DNA of 64,000 bases, taken from NCBI GenBank assembly GCA_031841125.1, contig CM063106.1, forward strand, positions 34,716,001-34,780,000, in the 5' to 3' direction. Shown piece by piece: positions 21,851-31,757 of the stretch. The stretch comes from Acanthococcus lagerstroemiae (Eukaryota > Arthropoda > Insecta > Hemiptera > Eriococcidae). The notes beneath the pieces were generated by a model, which saw only the letters and a list, made by a program, of their open reading frames with translations, was not told the DNA's origin and searched no databases. Both the position numbers and the translations under genes were made by a program. How positions within the stretch are numbered: position 1 is the stretch's first letter; each line of letters starts with the position of its first letter.

Positions 21851-23590
21851 GTACGGATCCGGAACCAGGATGAGAAAAATCTAAAATAATAAATTCGTTT
21901 CTGTAACACCTATCTTTGGATGAAGGGGATTTCTTCAATCAAATTTGTAACAGTGCGCAAGGAATGAAGTCCCACTTCGTCGATCCTAGTTTTCGAGATA
22001 CGGTGATCTTCATGAATCAAGGTCAAGACTGTCGAAATCGGGGTTTGTGATGATTTTGGTAGAATAAACCCTCATTTTTCAAATAGCGTTGTCCGTTTTT
22101 CTCTATTTGCCTTCGTTCATCCGTCACCGACGAACACGTGAACTCATCTCCTCACTGTTTGGCCCCCACTCCACTCAGTTTTGTTATCACTGGAAATTAA
22201 ACATTTTCATTTCGTATTAGTTTTCCAAAAAGATCCCATTTTGTCGACGAAATTCTGTATACAATTTCTGACAACATGAGACCTCGTGGAGCTTTCTAGC
22301 TTTATTTGTCTTAGAGATATGCACTTTGAAATTTTAATTTGTCGTTTTTCTAAACCTTTTCTTAAACTGCAAAGTTCTCATTTTGTCAGAAATTGTATCT
22401 AGTGTATGCCGGTAGGCCGGTACTTATAACTGCATACCGACAAAGTGGGACCTTATTCCCTGCACTGCCACATTTTCTGATACTATTTTCAAATTTCCCA
22501 AAAATTAAATCTTTAATTCAGGTACAATTGTTTGTAATATTTGAAAGTTTATTTATCCTTACGAAGTAATTATGATGTTGATGACAATTTCCTTTTCGCT
22601 TTCTCATACAGGCGGCCTAGTGTAATCACGTTCTTTTGAGAAAGTCTCGATAGTATATCCGATATTAAACTTCAAGCCCTCTGCAGCACGAGTTAGTATT
22701 ATTCAAAAATGTTAAAAAAAAAGAAGAAGAAAAAAAAGGATTTCTTGCTTTTTATGTGAAGCTAGATTTTGGAGGAGGAGGAGGGGTGGGAGTAGACCAC
22801 CAATATTTGAAAATTAGTAAGATAACAGACATCTTAGATAGTAGTAATACATGTACAGAGTGGTGTGTGGTTCACATCACAACTATAGGGAATCCCATAA
22901 GCGAGAAATCTTTTTTCTTTAATTTTCCGAGTTCGAGATTAAGAAGCGATTATGGATGGTCTCGAATGACTTCAGTTAAATTTTGAACATGTTTGGTCCC
23001 CCGTTATCGGAGAAGAGATGTTCAGAGTTGTCATAGAGAAGCTTTGCCCTTTATCATGAATTTGAAATTAGTGAAGAATTTTTTATAAGATAATGAAAGA
23101 ACACGTTGTCAATGGGTATTTTTGGTATTTCATTGAAATTCTAAATGGATCGTAGAATCGAGTAGTATGTCATTAATCATGTAAGTTACCTAAATAATTC
23201 TCGATGGGTTGTTACAAGACATACGAATAATTTCTGTACATTTGTGAGTTTGGGGTCGTGGCTGGAATGGAGAGAAGAGATACGAGAGTCGTGAAGAAAA
23301 TCAAAAAGAAAAGTTGGGCTGCTGCCATTGCATTTTTCCCGTTAGCTTTTCGGGTCTCAATCCTCTCCTAGTTCAGAATGTCCACCAAATACGAATTTCC
23401 CAAAAGTTTGACCTTTCCATGACTTTTATCTGACTTTTGTACGAACTCTTTTCGGAAAACTTTTACGCCTACACAGAATTTCCACAAGGAAAAAAATTAA
23501 CACAAAAACGTGCTAATTGCAAACAAAAACTTTGAAGAAACTTAATAATAACGAACGGTAAAAATTTCAATTTGTCCATATTTCGATACG
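21851..23590. other. No gene recognised; contains one local inverted repeat
   Basis: 22,258-22,282 (TATACAATTTCTGACAACAT...) and 22,374-22,399 (...TTTTGTCAGAAATTGTATC) are inverted copies of about 25 bp with a few mismatches. They are probably part of a small decayed element. The remainder is spacer. Confidence 0.4.
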
Positions 23591-23619
23591 AAATATTGCG
23601 CGACTGTTTATCCGATGCG

Positions 23620-24155
23620 TAAAATCTCGCTCGTTACTCAGGTAACTTAAGGGGAACCCAAGGTAACTGACGGGGTTCTGGATAATCTGAGGGTAACTGA
23701 GGGTTGCAAATGGGTAACTTTTCCGCGGGTAGCTAGAGGGTAACTGAATCCCGCCAGTTACCCAGGTAACTAAAGGGAAACCAAGGGCAACTGACGGATT
23801 TCTGACAGCCCCGTAAAGAGAAAAAGAGGACCTGGGGGAATTTCCACGAACCCCTCTCTCCTTCCAGTTCATGTTGTTCTTTTGTCAGATGGGGAAAAAT
23901 TATAAGCTACGGGATAAGAAGTTTCTTTCATGGTGTAAGAAGTGATTGCTGATTTGATGTACAGTATGATGTATAGCCGTAAGCGTTGAAATTCAGGCCT
24001 TTTAGAAATATCGAACCCCCTGAAAGTCCGGGCCCCGGGGTATTTCCCCCATTCTTCCCCTCGCCCTCTCGTCAGGGTTGGTTTCTCAGTAATCTGAGGG
24101 TAACTCAGGGTTGCAAATGGGTAACTTTTCCGCGGGTCTAGAGTAACTGACTACG
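23620..24155. repeat. GGTAACT-rich repeat block with partial duplications
   Basis: The heptamer GGTAACT or its complement occurs about ten times. A unit beginning near 23,630 (TTACTCAGGTAACTTAAGG) recurs at about 23,755 (TTACCCAGGTAACTAAAGG). The phrase TAATCTGAGGGTAACT...AACTTTTCCGCGGGT appears at 23,684 and again at 24,090. A 101-codon minus-strand open frame here is only a by-product of this repetition. Confidence 0.65.
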
Positions 24156-25708
24156 CATCGGGTGGGAAGAATTTATTACAAAATTTGTAAGTAATTAGAA
24201 GCAATTGTATGACTTGTATGACCACTGCCTCAGTTGTAGGACTTTCGGATGACTTGTGTGACCGGTAGACATCCTGCCGCGGTTTCATTCCGTGATGTGT
24301 TAGTGTTGTAAAATTTTAGCACGAATAAATTCTTGCCGTATATTTAGCATCAATACTAGAGATTTTTGCGCAATGACGCTGACATAAGAGAGGGTTATTC
24401 TCAGACTTAAAATATTTTCCTTCAATTTTTAAACCATCAAGTGTACATATAGCGGCGTAGAACTTCAACACTTACACGGCTACCGAAAATACCGCGTTCG
24501 CTGCTGTGGCAGCATAAAGTTGTTTGCATTTTTATTAATGAAACGAATAACATTTTTACACTAAGACGATATGCGGGACGTTCTTATTTTTAAACTTCTA
24601 ACGTTCAATTAACTACATTAACATTAATTATACGTCATTAACCGTATCTTTACCACTTTTGTTAACAAATTAAAATTTTTAATTGCCTCTTTGTTATCGA
24701 CCAGCGCTACTGTGTAATGAAATTGAAGCCTCGTAATTCGATAACGTGTACGTTTACAGCGATATCGTTTTCCGTTCATTTTCGGCTTGATCCGAAAAAT
24801 ATTTCGGTGAATCGGCAACTTGTAAATTTCATGACGGTAAAAGGAGTGGATTTTTAAAATTAATTTCCTGCTCTTCTGTTGTTGAGTTATATACAGATTT
24901 TAGTCCATGATTAGCCTCGAGGCCGAATTGAACGTCAGCCTTTCTCAATACCTCCTGAAGCCTCCACAATGAATTTTACCGCTAACTCCTCCCTCATGTT
25001 CTGGAAAATCGAATTCTTGCTGTATAGACCCGTTTGCATATTTTAAAGGCTCATGAATGCAGAATCACGTGATTCATCAGATGATGCCTGTAGATGAAGT
25101 GAACATCTTCATAGGAATTATGAAAACCCCTCAGCTGATGACTTTTTGGATCTTGGGCAAAATTAATGCAAAATTTTTTCTTCATTCGAAATTCTCCCTG
25201 AATGTTTCTAATGCTGGGATCGTCTATTCTGATCTCGTATACCGTCGTATATTCATTGCCAACTGCAAAACCAGTCTTCACAATACAGAGACCCAGCTCG
25301 ATTATTTCAACACAAAAATTCTCTCCCTACTATTTCAGCTTTCAATTATTCCAACTTCTCTCTGGTACTTCAACTGTTTGAACGTACGTATCAATCGATC
25401 TCGGATTATTTCAAGAAGTTGGAATAATTGTACTCCTACATGCAATTAATCATATTGTACTGTACTGTGTTCCTTTTTGTAAAAATTAGAAAATATAAAG
25501 ACGTTCAAATTTTAATGGCAAAAAATATAACAGCACGCAAGGAAAAAAGATTTTGCAAGCAAAATAGGAGAACGCAAAAACAAAGTGGAACAACGAAATG
25601 AAAAAGACATATTAACGACAGAGGACAGGAAAGTGCACGCAATGTAAAAAGATGAATAAAAGGTGAAAAAAAAACGGATATAGGCAGGTATTCTAGTTCG
25701 AGGGTGTA
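24156..25708. other. No gene recognised; one 17-bp perfect inverted repeat
   Basis: 25,343-25,359 (CAATTATTCCAACTTCT) and 25,414-25,430 are perfect reverse complements, 54 nt apart. They could form a hairpin or be MITE remains. The stretch 24.45-24.83 kb is CpG-bearing and apparently single-copy. The 130-codon open frame at 25,057 spans the inverted repeat and has no recognised motif. Confidence 0.35.
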
Positions 25709-26630
25709 GGGTTAGTGGTTCCAAGATGACAAATGAATATCTCGTTCGTTATTAGCACTATTTAAATGAAACTTATACTGCAGACATGTGGCAACATAAC
25801 ACTCATTTTAATGTGTGAACGAAATAATTATCAGAAAACAATCACGTGGTATTACCAAAAACATGTTTTTGAATGCCAAAAGTAAAAATTTTTCAAGTCA
25901 GTTTTTTTAAATTGAGAAACTAATTTGTTTAACTGGTAAATAAATTTCGAATATGTTATACACCTATAAGTTCTGCATTGAATGACGTTGGATTCATAAT
26001 CATAACTTTCTTTGGCCACGACAAATACCACATTAAACATGAAGAAAACGTTGGTTCCAAGGTGACATATTTTTTTGGATTCCAAGATGACATGTATTAA
26101 TTTTCATATATTTTTATACAAATGGGTACAGGATATCAACGAAAAACAATCCGAGGTCAATTTGATGTAGAAGGTATGAAAAAGGCCGTAAATTTAGTTC
26201 TTGAAAAGAATTACTCGTATATAGAGTTGCTTGTAAAAAATTTGATTTTAGGAAGTACGAAAAGGCAGGAAAGGGCCTTGACAATTGACGTTGACCTTTC
26301 CCATTATAACATATATTGATATATCTATTATATTATATTTTAATAAATAAATAATTTGACTTTGTGCCACGTTTTTCTAGTCGTGTGTCATCTTGGAACA
26401 GGCTTCATGTCATCTTATACCTCCGGGGTTCCAAGATGACACAGCTGATCACTGCAACTATTTGTTACCATATCTTGGGTTAGAAAAGTGATAGACTATT
26501 CATTATTGGCTCATTTTAATCCTTTCATACACATCTTTTTTTAATAAAAATTTCAAGATGTTTGAAAAAAAACTGGATCAGATATACCCAAAAATTACTT
26601 TACTGTGTCACCTTGGAACCACTAAAACCC
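25709..26630 (+). mobile_element. pogo/Tigger-type element, deletion derivative
   Basis: The left end GGGTTAGTGGTTCCAAG (25,709) pairs with the right end CTTGGAACCACTAAAACCC (to 26,630). TA flanks both sides (25,707-25,708 and 26,631-26,632), as expected for the Tc1/mariner-pogo superfamily. GGTTCCAAGATGACA or a close variant recurs internally near 26,051, 26,077, 26,385 (reverse) and 26,430. The only coding remnant is the start of a pogo-type transposase at 26,122. Confidence 0.7.
26122..26319 (+). pseudogene. N-terminal fragment of a pogo-like transposase (Psq-type HTH)
   Basis: The 65-codon frame begins MGTGYQRKTIRGQFDVEGMK and continues KAVNLVLEKNYSYIEL. This resembles the start of pogo/Tigger/CENP-B-like transposases (M-P-x-x-Y-x-R-K-T-x-R-x-x-W-x-x-x-x-M-x-x-A-V-x-x-V), which leads into a Psq helix-turn-helix that binds the element ends. 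After about residue 38 the match is lost and no DDE catalytic region follows. It is therefore a truncated, non-functional remnant. The expected Trp is replaced by Phe. It sits inside the TA-flanked element 25,709-26,630. Confidence 0.55.
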
Positions 26631-26632
26631 TA

Positions 26633-27810
26633 AACATGCTCATGTTTGTGAGAACCCGGTGACCAGCTAGGTATACAGAGAACTGGCTGATTATTCATGC
26701 ACTTAATATGTAGCGACAAGGTTTGGAAAAGACTTGATGACCTATAAGATGTGAACGTCGGCTGCGAAAGCGAAGAAGGCTGTATTAACTCAATAAATTT
26801 TCCATTTTCACTAGCGTAAATTAGTATTTTACTTATTGCGTTTATTAAATTTTCGTGTCGTGAGGCCTGTTTTTCGATTGTGTTCATTTGTCTTTTTCAT
26901 TGTGACTGTTGATATTGCGTGTCCTTGTCTTTTCTCTTGCGTGCCGATAAATGCATGCCTATTTTAATAATGTCTGTTTGCTACTTTTGAACAGTATTAC
27001 AATACAAGGAAGAAAAAAAAATAGGAAAAAATTTTGTATTATTTCAACCACCCCATTCCCCAATTCGTTGAAATAATCAAGCTTGTAATGTACAGTATTG
27101 TTCTTTAAAAATTTTATGGTCGCAATCAGATTGGCTGTACCTATGTATTTCTACCTAATACATGCATCAATTTTCTCATGTTGAAAACATTTAAAACATT
27201 TGGTAGAAGAATGAGAAAAGGGTAACTTATACATTTACATTCTGTTATTCCCAGAAGAAGAAAACTTGTATTAGAAAAGTTTTTAGCGGGCGAAGTTGTA
27301 AACAAAGCGGTATATTTAGTTCGTGTAATGAATTTCGCAATATAAGTTTGGAATGCTTTACTTTCCATTTAGCCGTGAATTTGGAAACTGACCAAAGCCA
27401 GTAATCACCATTGATCATTCGACCATTGCGAACACAACTGGATGACATTAGTACGAGAAGCATTCTATGAGTTATGTGAGGCATAGGGAAAAGAAAGCCC
27501 TATTTCTTTCTTGTTTAGATTTTCGGCAAATACGATATTCATTTCACTTTTTAAATTCTCAAAGAATTGTTCATCTAAATTACGGATACAAAACTTGAAG
27601 TCCGATCCAGTATATCGGTTAGGAACCTTTTATTTCGCTGAACAGTAACCTTCCCTGAAGTTATTTAGTGAAATCCTGAATTCCTGACGCTAAAGATAAA
27701 TTTAGTGGAGGCTACGTGACTATCGAACAGATGATGTGAGAAATTTTCCTTTCGCTGGATAACACCAGTCCTTTCTGGAAAACAGACTGGCTATTCGCTA
27801 TTGACGGTTT
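26633..27810. other. No gene recognised
   Basis: AT-rich spacer with short unrecognised open frames on the minus strand (26,630-26,887; 27,141-27,484). Nothing else supported. Confidence 0.35.
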
Positions 27811-28761
27811 ATAAAATAGAATGGGACGTTATCATGTCAAACTAATGTCCTTTGCAGTCATTGTCTTGCCAAGAGGTCGCGCGCTTTACGGAAATACCTA
27901 TGGATATGATTTCAAAAACAGAATAACCCTATATAATGCTATCTTTCGATCACAAACTGAATATGCTTCATTATCCTATGCAAAAAATATTACTCAGATA
28001 ACTACAGGCAGGTTACTAAGCCTACAACGACACATCTTGATCAGCATAATTTCAGGTTATAAAACTATATCTTTTTCATCTACAAATGTGATCGCTGGAA
28101 TTCTCCCAGTTGATCTGCAAATTAAACAGACAAATATGATCAAGAAAGTAAAAATCGAACACAATAAAAACAAACACTCCAGACAAACCACCAGGGACAA
28201 TATACTCAAAATTAAAGAAACAATAACCCAAGAATGGCAGATTAGATATAATGAAGCAGAAACTGGACAAATAACAAAACTTTTTCTACCCAACATTCGC
28301 AACCGGCTAAAATGCACTTACTTTGAAACAAATTTTTACTTCACTCAATTTTTGACTGGACACGGCAACTTCAACCAATATTTAACAGACAAAATTAAAG
28401 TAAAAAGTGACAGTACTTGCACAAACTGCAACCAAAATGAAACAGACAACCCAATGCACATAAAAAACTGCACCTTCTTTCAAAACACAATCCAGAGACA
28501 TGAGATGAACTTAGTAATGACTGACCTCACAACCTTGAACAAAAAAGATTTTAAAAATTATGTTAAGAATGTAACAATATTATTAAAAACGAAACCTAGC
28601 ACATAAGAAATATGTAATACTCGAACTCACATGGAGGTAGCTCTGATAAACCGCAAGGTAAAAGGGCTACCTCCTCGTAAAGAAATAAGTATTTGTTAAG
28701 TTAATCTCCTTATTGTTGAAAATAAACAATAAACAAATTTAAAAAAAAAAAAAAAAAAAAA
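27810..28761 (+). mobile_element. 5'-truncated LINE with 3' UTR and poly(A) tail
   Basis: Consists of the ORF2 C-terminal piece at 27,821-28,606, an untranslated stretch of about 130 bp, and 21 A at 28,741-28,761. 5' truncation plus an A tail is the signature of target-primed reverse transcription. No target duplication could be fixed by eye. Confidence 0.75.
27821..28606 (+). CDS. C-terminal part of a LINE ORF2 protein (R1-like tail)
   Basis: An uninterrupted frame of 261 codons. Seen: the region after the RT domain, with TLYNAIFRSQTEYASLSY matching the conserved segment just after the thumb (L-Y-x-A-x-x-x-x-x-x-x-Y-x-x-x-x-W in relatives). LTGHG follows at residues 178-182, and a zinc knuckle C200-x2-C203-x9-H213-x3-C217. 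Known: this layout ends the ORF2 of R1-clade and related non-LTR elements. The RT catalytic motifs, the endonuclease and the rest of the protein are missing, so it cannot mobilise itself. Absence of stops across 786 bp suggests a fairly young insertion. The apparent Met start is internal to the original ORF, not a true initiator. It is a transposon fragment, not a cellular gene. Confidence 0.8.
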   Translation: MGRYHVKLMSFAVIVLPRGRALYGNTYGYDFKNRITLYNAIFRSQTEYASLSYAKNITQITTGRLLSLQRHILISIISGYKTISFSSTNVIAGILPVDLQIKQTNMIKKVKIEHNKNKHSRQTTRDNILKIKETITQEWQIRYNEAETGQITKLFLPNIRNRLKCTYFETNFYFTQFLTGHGNFNQYLTDKIKVKSDSTCTNCNQNETDNPMHIKNCTFFQNTIQRHEMNLVMTDLTTLNKKDFKNYVKNVTILLKTKPST

Positions 28762-28835
28762 TGTAGGACAAGCTCAAAACACCATCAATATCATACAGAC
28801 TGAAAGACAGACAGGCAGACGAAATTTTTTTTCAA

Positions 28836-29165
28836 TTCAGACTCATTTACTGAGTCATAATAATATGAAGATTCAAGACTCAATTTCAACACGAATCTTC
28901 AATACTACGTAAATACTAAGTAGTTAAGGTTTCTTGAAACTCTTTAATGCTCATTAAGACCCATTAAGACCTGTTAAAACTCTCTTTAAACTTACTAAGA
29001 TTATTTCAATATTCAATAAGACGTATTACGACTTACTAAGACTCTCTCCAGGCTAATTAGGACTATCTTAATACTCATTTAAAATCTCTTATAAATCATT
29101 GTGATTAACTCAGACTCGGTAAAAACACATGAAGACTTGGTGAGACATTGTTAACACTCCTCAAA
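28836..29165 (+). repeat. Degenerate TTAAGACTC-type tract
   Basis: Frequent TTAAGACC, ACTAAGACTC, CAATAAGACG and similar phrases at 10-20 nt spacing. This is the complement-strand version of the 9.9-kb tract. It lies just downstream of the LINE tail. Confidence 0.5.
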
Positions 29166-29725
29166 ATTCTGTAAATACTATTTTAAGCCTGCTCCACTAC
29201 TTGCTTTACGCAAAGGCCCTCTCACATTGAGCGAATAGCTCAGATCTTGCTTTCTCTCTACAATCGCGTGTACAACTGTATTTTTCAAAGCCGTCATGAC
29301 AGCCGTAGTTGTGGGGAAAGGAAGAGTCGAACCCTCCATCAGGTTTCAAAAATGTCTCTTTTTCAGATAAATTGGCAAAGAATCCATAATCCTTTTCCCT
29401 TAAAATTTTTTTTAAACTTCTGGTTTTCAGCGAACTAGTGACTACACTGGCCGATGTCTTATGTCAGTACATCTGTCAGATTGTAAAAAGTGGTGAATTG
29501 AAAGAAAGAAGTAAGAGTGACTGTCCCACCTACATTTTGGAAATCAAATTATGAATACCTTGGATGCTTGCATGTGAATAAGTAAATCATTGATTTAATT
29601 ATTAAAAAATACGCAATTCAAAGAAACAGGGTGACCCTTTGCAACTCAAAAAACCTGTTCGAGTGTGAGGCCTGGGAGCAGAAGAGGCGCGAAACGGCAA
29701 CACGAGCGATAACAACGGTGTAATT

Positions 29726-30872
29726 TAGTGATGTTAAAATATCGATATAATATCGATATAAAATTCAAATATCGAAATAATATCGATATTCTTGAATTCA
29801 TTAGTGAGAAAAGGAACCTTAGTGCGAATGTTCAGCCGCAGACATAGGCGGATCCAAGATTTTTTCAAGGGGGGGGGGGGGTTAAAAGACAAAACATGAA
29901 TAATAATAATAACAATACTAATATTAAATAAAACCTATCTAGTGGCGGGTTATTTTGTATTTTTAAATTTAAAAATTAAGTTCGAAGGCTGGGGGGGGGG
30001 GTGAAACCCCTCTTGGATCCGCATATGGCCGCAGAATATGTTATTAATAAGAGGCGAATGCGTCTTCTTTCTGAAAATGTTCGAAAAATCTTAGTTTTGA
30101 ATCAGAATCTTAAGTTTCTTGAATAATATTCTAGGATTCTAGCCATTATACGTTTTTTCCATATTCTGTAGTTTCGTAATTTCAAATTATATTATTTTGT
30201 TTTGAATCCAAGGTTAATATTTCACTGCTAAAAGGTGGCTGAATTTAGGTACAGGGTTACTAACAGTTTGCTTTTTGGCAAACTGGTTTACTCTTTTGAG
30301 GCCAAGTTTGCCGTTTGCCAGAGTGAAGCAAGAGTTTGCTATTTTCCAAATTTCATTTAACTTATTAAAAAAAAATAGGTATAGGCACTACTATAGGAAT
30401 ACGTTTGAAGATGCAAACTGATACAGTCAGCAAATTATTACTTTATTCAAGGCGAGCGCAACTGAAGAATATTAGAGAAAAAAAGAGTATTTTTCATTCA
30501 AAACGTGATTGAGAGGAACAAGGAGAGTGAGTTGCTCGCTCGAGTTGACTTTTTCAAGAAAAAATTTGCTACTTTCCTGAGAGAAGTTTGTTTTTTTAGA
30601 AAACAGAGCTAATAACCTATTTAGGTACGAATTTTATTCACTAATATTTCTTTCAAGTTTGAATTTGTAGCATGAAAACTGGAGAAAGTGCGAGTATTAT
30701 GAACGTAATCATTGTGTGTACAGCATTGAGATCAGTGAAATGCGAGGATGTGAATTCATACATCACATGATGAAAAAATTCTTTTCTTCCAGAAATATCG
30801 ATATTACCGATACTGGCTGCATAAAATATCGATATTATCGGTAAAGAAAAATTTGAAATTTTAACATTACTA
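29726..30872. mobile_element. hAT-like element with ATATCGAT subterminal clusters
   Basis: The left end TAGTGATGTTAAAAT pairs with the right end ATTTTAACATTACTA (one mismatch). The flanking octamers are GTGTAATT and GTGTGATT (7 of 8). Both subterminal regions carry ATATCGATAT repeats (29,739-29,790 and 30,792-30,842). 1.15 kb, no transposase, and itself the host of the MITE at 29,843-30,027. Confidence 0.65.
29843..30027. mobile_element. 185-bp MITE, perfect 8-bp target duplication
   Basis: Terminal inverted repeat CATAGGCGGATCCAAGA / TCTTGGATCCGCATATG (one mismatch). It is flanked by GCCGCAGA on both sides (29,835-29,842 and 30,028-30,035). Contains two runs of ten or more G. Inserted within the 29,726-30,872 element. 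Confidence 0.85.
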
Positions 30873-30970
30873 GTGTGATTAGCCGTCTTGTGCCGAACAA
30901 CTTGATTCCGGAACTGTTGAAGAGTCGAAACGGATGAAACCGAGTGTCGGCCTTTATCTCGGCCATCAAT

Positions 30971-31390
30971 CCTCTCCCCTGCGGTGATGAAGGGGGCATA
31001 TTTTATATAATTGTGGTACATTTCGGGTACATTTCATTCTGCACAAATTTGGTGAAATTGAAACAAATGGGGAGGGGGCTAGCGTTACCACAGCCCCACC
31101 AAATTTAATCCTCCTTCCTGTGGCGATAAAGGGGGTACATTTAAGATAATTGGTGGTACATTTAGGTACGAGTACATTTCGTTTACATTTCATTCGAACC
31201 AAATTTGACGAAATCAGACAATTTGGGGGGGGGCTCCCGTTACCCTGGCCCCACCAAAGTACTTCTGTTCCCCTTCGCAAGGGGAGGAGGTACATTTTGT
31301 AATATTAGCGGTACATTTGGGTACATTTCGGGTACATTTCCCCTACCCCAAAATCGGGTCTAAAATCAAATTTAGGGGGGCCAGGGTAAC
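30971..31390. repeat. Tandem array, about three units of 135-155 bp, GGTACATTT-rich
   Basis: Units start near 30,971, 31,110 and 31,265. Each begins with a CCTCCCC...GGGGG(G/T)ACATTT block and contains several GGTACATTT or GGGTACATTTC phrases, ending near CCACCAAA or CAGGGTAACG. The units are diverged from one another. The 109- and 122-codon minus-strand frames are by-products. Confidence 0.65.
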
Positions 31391-31757
31391 GGACCCGGAT
31401 TTTAACCCATGATGTGGTAAACTATAGGACAAGATAAGATTTTTAAAATTACCTTCAAACTACCTTCGTACCACGTTAGGGAGTTACAAGGACTTGAATT
31501 TAAAAATAGTCGTAAGTTACCCCAGATGTATACAAAATGTGACGAATGATGTGTTCCGAGGAGCCTGCAGCAACGAGGCGCGTTTGCACGCTTACGTATA
31601 TTAAAAATGATCCAGTAAATGTTGAATGCTTTTACATTTTTACATTTTTCCAGGATACTTACATAAATTGGTGAAAGAGGCAAAGTTTTTTTATTTCATT
31701 GCTGGGTCTGGCAAAGGGCAAATGCAACTTGGAAAAATCAAATGGTTGGTAACTCTA

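Noticed and set aside
23567..23872. 101-codon minus-strand frame
   Set aside because: It arises from the GGTAACT duplications and has no protein motif.
28057..28317. Hydrophobic minus-strand frames opposite the LINE ORF2 tail
   Set aside because: They are antisense to a Lys/Asn-rich real coding frame, which automatically gives Phe/Leu/Ile-rich shadows.
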